Shown here in pieces: positions 1 through 11,470 of a stretch of DNA of 64,000 nucleotides. A program made the translations under genes and the position numbers. The notes under the pieces are model-generated. The model was not told the DNA's origin. It saw nothing but the letters and a program-made list of their open reading frames with translations, and did no database searches. Source of the DNA: Gliomastix tumulicola (lineage: Eukaryota; Ascomycota; Sordariomycetes; Hypocreales; Bionectriaceae); NCBI GenBank assembly GCA_001599755.1, contig BCHX01000005.1:3902409-3966408 (forward strand), written 5' to 3'. The first letter of the stretch is position 1, and each line of letters opens with the position of its first letter.

Positions 1-1062
1 CGTCGAGGACGGGAGAGGAGATGCCCAGCCCAGAGCCTCAGTCGGAAAGTCCAGCAGACCAAGCATGGACTTCCCTTCCGCGAGCCCAGTATGTTCAAGC
101 TTGAGTAGCGTGATACTGAAGCCAGGGCCGTTGAGAGAGCTCAGGAAAGGTGCAGCAAAGATCCTGAGCGGACGGAGACCGTAACGGCTCTGAAGCTGGT
201 CGACGACCTCCGTTGTGATGGCTCCAAGCTCGAGAGCCGATACACCGCCGAGATTGTTGATGAGTAGGACAACACCATCTCCTGACTGAATGGAGACGTA
301 GCTTCGGTCAGGATCATTTGGATCCAGCAGCTGCTGCAGCATCGTCTCGACAAGTTCAGGAAGAGTCTTGGTAGCCCGGATGGACCCCGGCTCGTTGTGA
401 ATTCCCATGCCGATTTCTACCTCATTCTCCGCCAGGGCTTCTTCTGACAGGACGCGTCCTGGGACATGGACATGACCAAGAGAAGCACCGATTGTGACGG
501 TGTTGGCCGCGACTTGCTGCGCCAACTGATAAACCTCTGCCAACGAGCCGCCCATCTCTGCAAGAGCGCCACAAAGCTTCATGACAAGCACAGTCCCAGC
601 AAGCCCTCGACGTCCAACCTTTCCGCTCTTCCCACGACCAACGCCAACGTCGTCACCAACAGCGAATAGCTCGGCCTCGATATTGCTTGCACGTGCGTCC
701 TCCACCGCCATGCCGAAGTTGAGCACATCGCCGGTATAGTTCATGATGAGGGCAAAGACGCCTTTGTCTGCGGGCACGTGTCTGAAGCCTTGCCGGACCT
801 GCTCAGCGGAGGGAGATGCAAATATGGTGCCGGCGACGGACGCGGTCAGGAGGCCTTTGCCAACGTAGCCTGCGAATCCTGGCTCGTGGCCGCTTCCGCC
901 GCCCGAGATGATGGAGACCTTGCCATGGTGATGGCTGTCGTGGCGGCGATGGATGATTTTGTGGTCTCGTTGGAATGTGAGAGAAGGATTGGCCAAGGTG
1001 GTGGCTTGGAGCGAGTCCAGGACCAGCTTGGTTGGATCGTGAATGAAGTGCTTAGAACTCAT
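1..1062 (-). CDS. Dihydroxyacetone kinase (DAK1/DhaK type), 3' end cut by window edge
   Basis: ATP-dependent kinase that phosphorylates dihydroxyacetone (or related short ketoses), a cytosolic step in glycerol and C3 sugar use. The reading frame is open from an ATG at 1062 to the window edge, giving the first 354 residues of a protein that is normally about 580-600. Seen directly: the start MSSKHFIHDP, the DhaK loop GGGSGHEPGFAGYVGKG, the block NYTGDVLNFGMA, and NNLGG followed by LELGAITTEVV near residue 275, all in family order. The C-terminal DhaL (ATP-binding) half lies outside the window. The gene is divergent from the SDR at 1915, with 852 bp between starts, so they may share a promoter. 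No intron or frameshift in the visible part. Confidence 0.93.
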   Translation of the reverse strand, partial: MSSKHFIHDPTKLVLDSLQATTLANPSLTFQRDHKIIHRRHDSHHHGKVSIISGGGSGHEPGFAGYVGKGLLTASVAGTIFASPSAEQVRQGFRHVPADKGVFALIMNYTGDVLNFGMAVEDARASNIEAELFAVGDDVGVGRGKSGKVGRRGLAGTVLVMKLCGALAEMGGSLAEVYQLAQQVAANTVTIGASLGHVHVPGRVLSEEALAENEVEIGMGIHNEPGSIRATKTLPELVETMLQQLLDPNDPDRSYVSIQSGDGVVLLINNLGGVSALELGAITTEVVDQLQSRYGLRPLRIFAAPFLSSLNGPGFSITLLKLEHTGLAEGKSMLGLLDFPTEALGWASPLPSST

Positions 1063-1914
1063 TGCGAAGAAATGGCGAAACGCAGGGAGATTGCATTCTT
1101 GAGAGGTATCAACATACGGACCCCGATATGGCTACTTTAACGCGTGATATGAGATGGCCTTCTCTCATAATGAATGTCCAGCATGCATGTTCTTCCTCGA
1201 AGGGGCGCTACACCTCAGTCCTTCATCAAGCTTAGCCATATCCAGTTTGATACGCGTGCAGCAAGCTGCTTTGCTACCTGAACTTTGGGTCCGTCTTACA
1301 ACCAAATTCGAGACATGTCCTGCCTTTCCCTTGATCCGTGCGTGCATGTGCGCAGACAGACCATGGGACTCTTGCTGACGACCACTCGCGACGTTGGCAT
1401 CAAGTCCGATCTCGCGCACCGAGGCTCGGGAATCATTCTCCCGCAGGGGGGCGCGCTTTCTATCCCAAAACGGATAAATAGCGCGGGCGACTCGTACTTC
1501 TCCAGGGCCTCTCCACTGACTCCCTGGCGTCCCCCATGTGACGCTGAGCCCACGTCTTGGCTCCATCCTCTGGAGCTGAAGGACAAGCATGTCCCAGGCT
1601 AGGCTATGCATCTAATTTAGGATAAACTTGCGTCCTTGCATTCCCCCAGTTTGCGGGGGATGAATAATCGCGACTCAGGTCTCGGGGGTGCATTCGTGGA
1701 GGAGAGCGGGATGGCGGAGCCGACTGGTTTGGCTGACTCGTGATCAAGCGTTGCTCCGAGTTCGCGAGAGGAGGGGGAGCATGTCCTGCTCCATGGCGCG
1801 CGTCGTGTGGGAAGAAGCTTATAGCGTCAAGTCCCCGGTCTCTTAGCACAACGGGTGTCGAAGCTATCTATCTATCGCCTGAATATTCTTATCTTGATCT
1901 TCCTTGAGTAAGCG
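1063..1914. other. Divergent intergenic region between DHA kinase and SDR
   Basis: 852 bp between two divergent start codons; it must contain both promoters. Open frames here (for example minus strand 1165-1611) show no domain or coding-like composition and are taken as chance. Confidence 0.6.
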
Positions 1915-2889
1915 ATGGCGTTCTCCGTGGCAGGCAAGACAGCGGTAGTCACCGGAGCTGGCTCAGGCATCTGCTTTTCGTTCGCGAAGCTGCTCCTCCA
2001 GCGGAAGTGCAATGTCGTCCTAGCAGACCTTGCATTGAGGCCCGAGGCCGAGCGTCTTCTCCAGGATTTCTCATCACCAGGATCCAGGGCTGTGTTCCAG
2101 AAGACGGACGTCACAAAATGGGACCAGCTCGACCGTGCTCTTGACGTAGCGAAAAAGGAGTTTGGCGGCTTCGACATTGTCTGCCCGGGTGCTGGCGTCT
2201 ACGAACCGGTGAATATTACCCCTTCCCAATTCATCTACAGGCCTCACCGTATCTGACCTGACCCCCAACCTTGCTTGGCCTAGCCCTTCTCCAATTTCTG
2301 GCACTCTCCCGGATCGCCCATCTCCAAGGACGCCGCCAACGGCAGCCGATACGCCAGCATCGACATCAACCTCGTCCACCCCATCTACACAACCCAGCAA
2401 GCCATCACGCACTTCCTCCAGCGCGGCACGCCCGGCGCCGTCGTCCACGTCTCCTCCATCGCCGCCCAGCGGCCCATCATCACGGCGCCCCTCTACGTCG
2501 CGGCCAAGAGCGGCATCTCCAACTTCATCCGCTCCCTCGCCGATCTGGAGACGCCGCCCCGGCCGGGCCTGCTGCCCAGCATCCGCGTCAACGGCGTCGC
2601 GCCGGGCGTCATCAAGACGCCGCTGTGGACGGAGAACCCGGAGAAGCTGCGGTGGATCGACACAGTCAAGGACGTCTGGGTCGAGCCGGAGGAGGTGGCC
2701 GAAGCGATGCTGGCCCTCGTCGAGAAGGAGGAGTATATCGGGGGCACGGTGCTGGAGGTTGGGAAGGATCAGGTGCGGCAGGTGGAGGTTCTGAACGACG
2801 CGGGGCCTTCAGGGGCTGGGCATACGGTGGGTAATGCTGCCAAGGGGGCGGACGAGGTGTGGGAGAATCTCGCCGGTCGCTCAACTTGA
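1915..2889 (+). CDS. Short-chain dehydrogenase/reductase (15-hydroxyprostaglandin dehydrogenase-like)
   Basis: NAD(P)-dependent classical SDR acting on an alcohol or ketone; substrate unknown. Two exons, 1915-2208 and 2284-2889, separated by a 75-nt intron (donor GTGAAT, branch CTGAC, acceptor TAG, phase 0), giving 299 residues. Visible motifs: cofactor loop TGAGSGI near residue 13, acidic DLA after strand 2, DVT near residue 64, a CPGAGVYE block in place of the usual NNAG, the catalytic serine in VSSIAAQ, and the catalytic pair in YVAAK. Reading through the intron would stop after 113 residues, so splicing is needed to join the two halves of the Rossmann fold. A 17-G tract begins 11 nt after the stop. 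Confidence 0.9.
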
Positions 2890-2899
2890 TAGATGAGAT

Positions 2900-2916
2900 G
2901 GGGGGGGGGGGGGGGG
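2900..2916 (+). repeat. 17-nt poly-G tract just downstream of the SDR stop
   Basis: An uninterrupted run of 17 G on the plus strand, starting 11 nt after the stop codon and therefore in the likely 3' UTR. Its length is probably variable between isolates or uncertain in the assembly. Confidence 0.9.
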
Positions 2917-3656
2917 ATGTTGGGGGATATCAGTTGTCTAGATGATAGCCTACGGACTGCAGTGATGTCCCTTCTCTTGTTTCCAGACTCCCATAGTTCA
3001 AGATGCCATGAGTTCACGATTCGGCCTCAGTGCCTGACGATGCCTGGCTGGCTTCCCCCGCGCTATGAGGCACTAGGCAGCAAGCGCAGTCCACAGCCCC
3101 TATGACTCCCCGCAGTCGCGACTCGTGATGGACTATTGGCGCTGTAGCGGCCTGTGCCAGCGTCCCGGGGCTGCCCTGGAATTTCAACAGGGAAAGTGAG
3201 CCGAATGAGCAATGGCCAGCTCCAACAGCGACACCTCCAGCCAGTATCATTGAATGGATGGTGACCTTTCACTGACCAGCTCCACGTACTGTGAACGACG
3301 TGCAAGAGCTCTTCCGCTGGTTTCATCGATCGTGCCCCTTTCAAACGAAATCAACGAGTTCAGACATGTCCTCCGACATCTTGGAAGGGATCCGAGCCTA
3401 GAATCACGGGGATGGCTGCTAAATCACACGAAGAGGGGACGGCGGACTGAAAGTGCGGGGGGCAGGGGCAGATTCACCGAGCACATGGGGGAGAGTCGGA
3501 GACTGGGTCCTATTAAATGACCAGCGGCCACTCCAACTAACGAAGCGACGGATTCTCTTTTCCCATCTCTGGATGCTTGCTTCTGTTGCTGCTAGCACCA
3601 CTGCTCCCTCAGGTCACTGCTGCGAGCGCCTTTGATACACGATATTCGACGCACTC
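2917..3656. other. Intergenic region upstream of the Zn2Cys6 gene
   Basis: 740 bp holding the 3' UTR of the SDR and the promoter of the transcription factor. No supported gene; short frames on both strands have no recognisable content. Confidence 0.55.
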
Positions 3657-6090
3657 ATGGAACATTCTCTGAACAGATCTAGGAGGTCCCGGGCAGGATG
3701 GTGAGACCTCTTTGCAAGCACGATGCCTCCGCTACGGCACGTACTGACAACCAGAAGCTCCCAATGCCGTCGCCTCAGAATCAAGTGCGACGAACAATAC
3801 CCGCGCTGTCAGCAATGCACGAAGCGACATCGCGTGTGTAATCTCGCCGAATCTCGATTTCGCACCTACGATCCCCAGAACGAGACAGCGTCCCAGTCCC
3901 CTGGACGGCCCGATTCCCAGGATGAGCGCTCCGCGCTGCTGCAGTCGAGGCGCCTGCGGTCCAGGACCATTCTGAATGACACCGAGTCGCAGTTTGCACT
4001 GTCGCATTCGTCGGCACCCGATGACCACTTTCCGGACTCGCCGTCCGACTCCATCCTTGGTACGAGATCAAGTAGCTACAACGGTCGATATGACGAGTTC
4101 GACGGCGCGCTAGGTCAGCCTCGAGGTCGGCTGACACCCGTATCGGATGGGGATCAACGCGTCATATCAAGTGACACTGTTAGAGTGGACAATGGTGGCG
4201 ATGAAGGAGCGGTATTAGGAGACAGCATGTCCTCAAGATCGGGGGAACCTCAAGAGGCGACACCTGGACACAGTATCTACGCTCCCCCACCAGTGGAAGA
4301 AGCATCGACCCGGAGGGTGTCGCATCAGCACGAATATGATCGCCCAGGAACAAGACATAGATCGGTGGATCAGGTCACTCCATCGTCTCTTCTATCCGCC
4401 GGTAGCGGCCCTGACGTGAGCATTAGATACGGACTGGAGGCAACCGAGGAGAGGGCCTTCCTACTGCGACACTTTGCGACCACCACCGGCAAATGGTGAG
4501 GACAAGCGGCAGCTTTTTGAAGAGTCCAGCTGACAGTCTGGCAACAGGATGGACTTATTTGACCTGGACTGCTTCTACAGTCGCCAGGTCCCCATACTGG
4601 CACTATATAGCCCACTGATCATGTTTTCCGCCTGCGCATTTTCAGCAAGACAGCTCAGCCTGACGTCCAGGCCACGACCACGGCGAGGCTCGCATCATCA
4701 TCACGCTTACACCGAGCAGCAGGAACATGCCACCCCTGAACGTGACTACACTTGGATCGCAGAGGCGTACTATGACGCCGCCATATCCCTCCTCCGACAG
4801 TACATCTCAGACGTGGCCTCGCAGGATCTCAACCCGCCTTCCACTACCACCGTACAAGAGTCTGAAGCGGCTACCGCGGCCTATTTCGACATCTACTCGC
4901 CTACTCTGAACGAGAAGGACTTCTCTCGCGCCAGGCTGCATGACGACATCGTGGTAGCCGTCATGATCCTCAGCAATTACGAGTTTCTCGGCGGAGCCGC
5001 ACCGAACTGGTCTGACCACCTCGACGGCACCAGGTCCTTCCTGCGTCTGTCGGATGAAGCTGGACTTCTAGACTTCGCGCCTCCTTCGCCGATTCCCGAC
5101 CCTTTCCCCGGGCCTTCTCGCCTTCTGCGGACCTGTTTCTGGAATTTTGCGCGGCAGGATATGCTCTCTGCGTGTGAGAATGACCCCCTTGCAGCTAGTG
5201 AGTGAGTGAGTGCTGACGATGGAGAAGTTATCCATGGCAAGAAGACGCGGCTAGAGACGGATGACGTTGCTATGTGGCAACGGATGGGCTTGGATCTCGG
5301 TGCAGACGGCCGCTTGAGGGACAAATCTCTGCTGACGCAGAAGCCAACCAGCGCGGATCGGGTCGATATGATATCGAACACCATGATTTGGATGCTAGGG
5401 AGGCTGGTCAACCTGATCGCGACATGCCACGACGAGATGGAGACAGACTCCGATCAGGCACGCGGCGTAAACACATCATCGGAGAGGGGCTCGTTTCTGG
5501 AGAGGTGGCTTGCACTGAAGCACGAGCTGCAGATATGGCACGACGCCCTGCCGCCGCTCTTCCAGCCCTGCACACGCGTCCCGTTACCGCAGAGAAGAAA
5601 CGCACGTCGCGGCGTCGACCGCCAGCTCAGGCCCAAGCCGCTCGTCGACCACGAGACGTGGCACAGCGACAGCATGTGCGCCTCGACGATGCAGTCCTGG
5701 CACATGTCGCAGATCATGCTGCTCCTCCACAAGCCGCCCAGCGTCTCGGTGCGACAGCTGCCCTGGATCCCGAAGACGCAGCCCCTCAACAGGTTCCCGG
5801 ATACCCTGGCGGACTTGAACCAGATGAACGAGATGCTGCAGTATCACTCTGTCGAGATCTGCGCCATCGCGCTGTCAGGTCCCGAAGACGCGACCCGGAT
5901 ACACATGCTGCAGCCGCTGTACATGGCCGGCCGCTGCCTGACGGACGTGTCTGATCGGAGGATAGTCGTGAGGCTGATCGACGGCATCGAAGATGAGCTC
6001 GGATGGCACGCCAAGTACAGAGCGGACGCGCTCCTAGCCGAGTGGGACACGAGCAGAGACACACTTGAGTATTACTACGAGACGGCCTAG
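3657..6090 (+). CDS. Zn2Cys6 transcription factor with fungal-specific middle/C-terminal domain
   Basis: Nuclear DNA-binding regulator. Four exons fit phase and splice consensus: 3657-3700, 3758-4495, 4548-5197 and 5255-6090, giving about 755 residues. The first exon is only 44 nt and ends inside the codon of the first zinc-ligand cysteine; splicing restores the six-cysteine pattern C-x2-C-x6-C-x6-C-x2-C-x6-C at residues 15-42. Starting at the ATG at 3723 instead would lose the first cysteine. Introns are 57, 52 and 57 nt, each with a CTGAC branch. The third removes an in-frame TGA at 5203. The rest resembles the fungal-specific TF domain of PF11951-type regulators, with conserved-looking blocks FLLRHFATTTGKWMD and DVAMWQRMGL. 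Its stop overlaps the stop of the convergent monooxygenase, which it may regulate (inference). Confidence 0.87.
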
Positions 6091-7825
6091 ATAAAACTCA
6101 GCGTGTCCTTCCCACCGCGCGGGACCACCACCCAATCCTTCAGCTGACCGTCTGCATCCTCCACCTGCCGCCGGAGAGTCTTCGGATCGGGATACTTCTT
6201 AACGTGCTCGATGGCCCAGACCGTCTCCTTGTCCAGCACGGGAGGCGTCCGGCCCTCGCCAAACAGCGTCGGGAGGCCTGCGATGTCATACATGTACCCC
6301 AAGTACTCCTTCGTCTCACCGGAGTCCCACGGGACATCGTGGAACTTGAGTCGCTCTGCACGTGTCCTCTTGGCCCTGTCGTCTTCCCACTTCTTGCGCT
6401 CTGCTATCGGTGGCAGCGGCGTGGACTCGCGGCCGGACCAGAGACGCGCGAGCGCAATGGCCTGGTACTCCATACTTCTGAATGTGAGAACCCTCGGCAT
6501 ACCGATGATCCCCAACGTCGGGAAGTCGTGGAAGAAGGTGTGCCAGTAGATGTCGACAAGCTTCCCCTGAGCATAGTCATACAACGGCCTCCCATTCGCC
6601 TCCGCATTCCAGAACGGGAACGACGGCTTGTACCCGGTACAGTAGAACACCACGTCGATGTCGTCCAGATACGTCCCGTCGGAGAACACGATGCGTCCGC
6701 TGGGGAGATACTCCACGATGATGGGCTTCCACGCGATCCCGGGGGGCGGCTCGTCGCCGTCCCATCGGCCCGGAGACCGGCGGGATTGGTAGACGGGGAG
6801 GCTGGCCGTCTTGAGGACGTCCTGGGCGACGTCGTGGCCCGAGGCGGAGTTGCCGATAACGAGGACCTTCTTGCCGGCGAAGAGGGTTGGGTTGCGGTAG
6901 GCTTTGGAGTGGACGATGCGGCCGGGGAATTTCTCGATGTATTCCTCCAGTCCCTTGACTTGGGGCACCTTGGGAACACACACAGTCAGCGTCTCGTTGG
7001 AAAAGTGAGAATGATTGGAGGAAACGCACGAATGGCACCGTGTAATGGCCGTTTGCAAGGATCACTGCATCATACCGTTCCTCCCACCACGTGTCGGCCT
7101 TCTGTATGGGATCATGCTTCCGCAGCGTGAGCCTCCATCCCTCCTGCTCTCCGTCTACTGAGGATACGACCCTCGAGAGGTCCTCCAACGTGGTGTTGAC
7201 CTCCAGGATCCGGTCCGTCTTGTGGGTAGAGAAGTAGTTGCTGATGTACTGGTACGGCACATAATGCGGCGCAAAGGGGCCATAGGCGAAGGGCGAATCC
7301 GAGTACGCCATCGCGATGGACGGGACATTCGTCCTGCAGAGCAAATGAATCAGTCATCGAGTCCCTGGATAGGAGGCCACAGCTCTAGCGGGCGCGCGTG
7401 CGTACGTGAGAGTCTCATAGACCGGGGTCTCCAAGTAGCGCTCCTGTTCGGAAGGAGATGTCGTGCGCGGCAGGCCATCGGGAATCTTCAACGGGGGATC
7501 GGTCGATGGAGGGAGCCCTCCCGGATAGATGGGTATATCTGGCGTGTTGCCGCCGTCGTAGATCCTTGAACAGGTTGTTAGGCCGAGGACGCGAAATGGC
7601 AGCATAGACACAGGAAAGCGCACCATGTCCCTCCCGGCGTCTCTCTCCGTTCATACACCCTGACTCTCTTGAAGTAGTTCTCGGCCTGAAATGCGGCCGC
7701 CGCCACCGCGCCTAATAATTCACAGTCAGAAGCCACATCTAGAGTGATATGGAGGGTGTCTTACCCGAGGCACCAGCTCCGATGATAGCCACAGATTCAA
7801 TCTTGGCCTGTCCCATCTTTAGCAT
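6087..7825 (-). CDS. Flavin-containing monooxygenase (class B, FMO-like)
   Basis: FAD- and NADPH-dependent monooxygenase that oxygenates N, S or carbonyl centres; in fungi often part of specialised or detoxification metabolism. Five exons: 7825-7765, 7711-7624, 7564-7406, 7333-7030 and 6968-6087, about 497 residues. Introns are about 53, 59, 72 and 61 nt and all phases agree. Motifs in order: FAD-binding IIGAGASG near residue 15, a GGTW block after intron 2, the FMO signature around FPGRIVHSKAYRNP, NADPH-binding VIGNSASGHDVA, and CTGYKPSFPF. An in-frame ATG at 7816 is an alternative start, three codons later. The stop TAG (6089-6087) shares three bases with the TAG of the Zn2Cys6 gene, so the two transcripts must overlap at their 3' ends. 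Confidence 0.92.
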
Positions 7826-8131
7826 ATCTAGGTATTATGATTATGATATCGGGATCATCCACGAGATGTGGCATGGAACGAAGAGGAGGTGAGCACAGCG
7901 ATACCGGTCCGCACCCGAGATTCGTCATATCCGCTGCATATTCCGCCATATCTGTGTCACGTGTCTGACAAATCAACCGCGTTTCGTGCAGGACACCGGA
8001 CGCAGGTCTTTAATAGATATTCATATTACGAGCAGTGCTAGACTGGCAAGTCGGTGGTTCTTGATACATAGATACAGGATGGGGATCGTAGGTGCAGGTA
8101 GGCACCAATGGTGCTAGTGCCCTCAGGCGCG
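7826..8131. other. Short intergenic region upstream of the monooxygenase
   Basis: 306 bp containing the monooxygenase promoter and the 3' UTR of the TPR-DUF4470 gene; both are on the minus strand. No gene seen. Confidence 0.5.
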
Positions 8132-10995
8132 TCAGCACCAGGCCTCCAGTTCGACCACTGCACCATCCTTATCAAGTGAGACAGGTCCTATGATCGGCTT
8201 CCACGAATCGGTCCGCCAAATCCACGCCTCCCAACCACCCTTGGCAATCAAACCGTCCATCACCCTCTTGTCCATCCAGAAATCAGCGGTGCGGGCCTTG
8301 GTCTTCCAGTTGTACGCCGACACGACATGGACCGATGTGTCAGTAGGAGCGGTGAGAGCCCGGCCGGCAGAATTCAGATCTCTCTCACTGAGCAGCCTCC
8401 ACAAATCCTCAGCATAAGGGACCGCAAGACTCTCGGCCTTGAAGACGAGGGCGTAATTAGGATTCAGCCAGTAGTCGACGGAGCGCGGAACAGGCGGGAA
8501 CGTGATGGAGAACCTCCGAATGCTGCTTCTCTCTGGCAGGAGGGACGGGCTCGCCTCCAGTATCACAGGAACGCCCAGAACAGGCTCCCACAGGGCCAGC
8601 AGTGTCCGGAACTCGGCAGCAAAGGACGCAATGGAAACTTGCGCTGGCGGCAGGGCCTTCTTCACCATGCCTCCATTCGTCACCGCGGCACTAGGAGGTC
8701 CAGCACGGGTATTCGCCAAGGTACCACTGCACAGTGCTGCCAGAGTACCAGATAGCCAGTGTAGGGGATACCCAAGAGAGGCAGCGTGTGTCACGATATG
8801 GAAGAAAGCCATCATGCTCAGCGGCGCATAGACCATCCCTGTGCTGAACTCCTCCCTCGGATACGGCAGACACAGCTTGAGGAAGTGAGAATGCAGCCAC
8901 CGCTCGAGCTCACCACGCGTCATGCGCGTCTCGGGCGCCAGCGGCTCCGTGACCGAGGCCGTGCGCTCCCACTCCATGCCGAACATGAGGAACATACCCC
9001 CAGGCATTCCGGGCAGGGGCATCGAGCTGTGCTTCTGCTCCAGCTTGAGGGAGGCCGGTCGGAGGGCCGTCCGGAAGTGCGACTTGATGTCCTTGCGGGT
9101 GGCGAGGAGGAGGTACTCGGCGAGAAACTCGTCGTGCGAGGCCCATGCGTTTGGGTTGCGCATCACGTACGACCTGATGCGAGACGAGCCGGGCGTTCGC
9201 AAGATCGGGACAGCGTGGAGGAACGTGGTCAGAGAGCCGCCGACGTAGTCTGGGATGTTGCTCAAGTCAATATTGTCGAACAGGTTCGGGAACGTCCCCG
9301 GATCCATCTTTCCCAAGGGCTGCTGATCATCCCGAAGCATCCCGTGCCGAAGCTTCGCCAGCGTAGCAGTCATCTCGCCGATGATAATCTCAATCACCAC
9401 CGGCCGTGCCTGACGCGTCAGATTGACCCTCTCCCCCAACGTTCTGAAGAACTCGCGGAAGGGTCCCAGGACACCACGCGTCTTCTCCCCGCCAAAAGTA
9501 TGAAGCGGCGCGTTTTTAAAGAACTCGTGGAGGATATCAGGGACGTTCCAAGACATGTTAGGCTTCGGGCCGTCGTACTGCGACGTCTCGAAGTCGACGT
9601 CGATGAGCGTGAGGTTGGGCTGCCACGCGCTGTCCAGATACGCCTCCACGGCGCCCCGGTCCATCTGCTGCCGCGATTTGGCGTTCAGGAGACTCGACAG
9701 CTGGGGCTCGTGTCGCTGCAGCAGCTCCTTCGACGGTACCAGTATGGACAGACTCTGGAAGAGCGCGGCATCGGCATCCCAGCCGGGAGGCAGCTTGGCG
9801 GTTGAACCAGGATCCAAACCGGCCATCGGGGCAGACCTTTCCGTCGCAAAACGCAGCGCACGAGCGGTGTACCACGGTTGAGGCGGCTGCTGCCACTGGC
9901 GTAGGACGTGGGTAATTCGTGACCGTGCCTCTGGCGAGACGTAGAACAGATCCATCGGGGCGCGCGAGCCGTCCTCAAGCTCAACGAGCAGCGACGAGAT
10001 GGCAGCCTGCAGCTTGTCGGACACCCACTGGGGCATGACCTGCGCGACATAGACGTAGCAAACGGCAGCCAGCGTCTCATCCTTCTCTGTCTGCGAGCCC
10101 GTATCCGCATCCAACAGCAGCCGGAAGACGAGCAGGATGCGGGCAAAGGTGGCCGGTTTGAGATCCACGAGCGTGAAATGCAGTCCCTTGTACGGGGTGT
10201 TCCGCTTGCCAGCCAAGGCCTTGTGCGCCGTCCCCGTCACCATGAGGCTCGTGAGGAGGTTTCTGGCATCGCCGATGCCGCAGGCGAGAACGGCGACATC
10301 GTCCGAGGAGTTCACCACGAGCTCGGTAGGCACGAGGGAGCAGAGGTCGTCGTGGCCGACGGAGTAATACTCGGGTTCATCTTGCCTACAAGCGGGAAAA
10401 GATTATTAGCAATGGCTGAGCAGGGGCCGTGCGAAAGGTGAAAGAGTGGCGGTGAAGCTTACAGAGGAGCCCTGTAGTATGCCACATCGTCGATCAATTT
10501 CTTGTGGCTCGCCTGGATCTTGTCGTGGGAGGCAGGCAGGTCCAGCGTGCGTGACAGAGAGGGCTCGAGGGCCTTGCGGCTCTGCTCGGACGTCACCTCC
10601 GACAGAACATCCTGGGCGTCCTGGTACTTCCCGGAGAAGACCAGAGATCTGACTAGCCGGACTCGCGTCCTGTCGACTGGGGCGGCCTCTTGACTGCCCT
10701 TGCCAAGGAGGTCCAGCGCTCTCCGGCAGGCGTCTGTGCATTCGGAATATCGCCCGAGCTCGAAATACACAGCCGCCAGATTGGACTGAGGTCGAGCATC
10801 TTCGGGTGCCAGGCGTGACGCGTCGAGATATGCAGACTCGGCTAGGATGGAATTCGGTCAGTGGGCATTCGGTGAAGCGGTGAGCGTTCCTCGGGGCAGG
10901 AGCTTCACACCTTTGAGGAGCTGGCCCTTCTTGTACAGGGCGTTGCCGCACTCTCGCGCCTCTTCAGCTGATGATTGATTAATAGGCGCCATCAT
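8132..10995 (-). CDS. TPR-DUF4470 domain protein
   Basis: Large cytosolic protein of unknown function, about 905 residues in three exons: 10995-10911, 10841-10463 and 10385-8132. Introns of 69 and 77 nt have good borders and matching phases. The N-terminus holds tetratricopeptide-like helices: a basic helix with ECGNALYKKGQ, then SNLAAVYFELGRYSECTDAC around residues 45-65. After residue about 160 comes a DUF4470-type Rossmann segment, with VAVLACGIGDARNLL and a following acidic LVDLKPATFARILLV. In fungi this pairing is often accompanied by a MYND zinc finger; no such cysteine cluster is visible here. The long remainder is unassigned. Two adjacent ATGs (10995 and 10992) make the start ambiguous by one codon. 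Confidence 0.85.
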
Positions 10996-11470
10996 GAGTG
11001 ATGTTGCATGGTCGAAAGGCATATGACAGTGTCGAAGTTCACGATTTAGGAGTGCGAGAACCAGGAATTCTTGTCATTTCGGGGACTGGATAGCGTGTGT
11101 GTCAAACAGGGATGCATGTTTAGAAGGGGCTAAGCCGTGCTACTGCATAAGTGCATATTCACGGATACAAGAATCAGCAGCCTAACCTACAGTCACGTCC
11201 AGGTTCGAATGCAAACATCACGGGAGCATAAAGAATGGCATGGATAGCCAGCTAGGCGATATCTTAATGAAGCTGGATTGAATTCTCCTTCAGTGAAAGT
11301 GTAATGAAAGTGTAATGAACGTGTAATGAAAGTAAACGAGTGTAATGATCTGTCCGTCTCTATCTCCCATCGCAAAACATGACGTGCAACGACCCTCCCA
11401 GCTACTGAACTACCGCAAACATGGTCCTACACCGACATCTGCCTTGACGTAGTGTTCCTCAGCCAGCAGC
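10996..11470. other. Intergenic region with short AT-rich imperfect repeats
   Basis: 475 bp between two minus-strand genes. At about 11298-11348 a short unit close to GTGTAATGAAA occurs three to four times with small changes. No gene supported. Confidence 0.5.

Noticed and set aside
5198..5209. Premature stop splitting the Zn2Cys6 gene into two genes
   Set aside because: A 57-nt intron with perfect donor, CTGAC branch and TAG acceptor removes the stop and keeps the frame, so a single gene is more likely.
6204..7130. 308-residue plus-strand frame
   Set aside because: Antisense shadow of the flavin monooxygenase, which has clear motifs on the other strand.
8786..9805. 339-residue plus-strand frame
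   Set aside because: Antisense shadow of the TPR-DUF4470 gene; Arg/Gln/His-rich with no recognisable family.
11190..11230. tRNA-like B-box (GGTTCGAATGC)
   Set aside because: No matching A-box, acceptor stem or anticodon arm could be folded around it.
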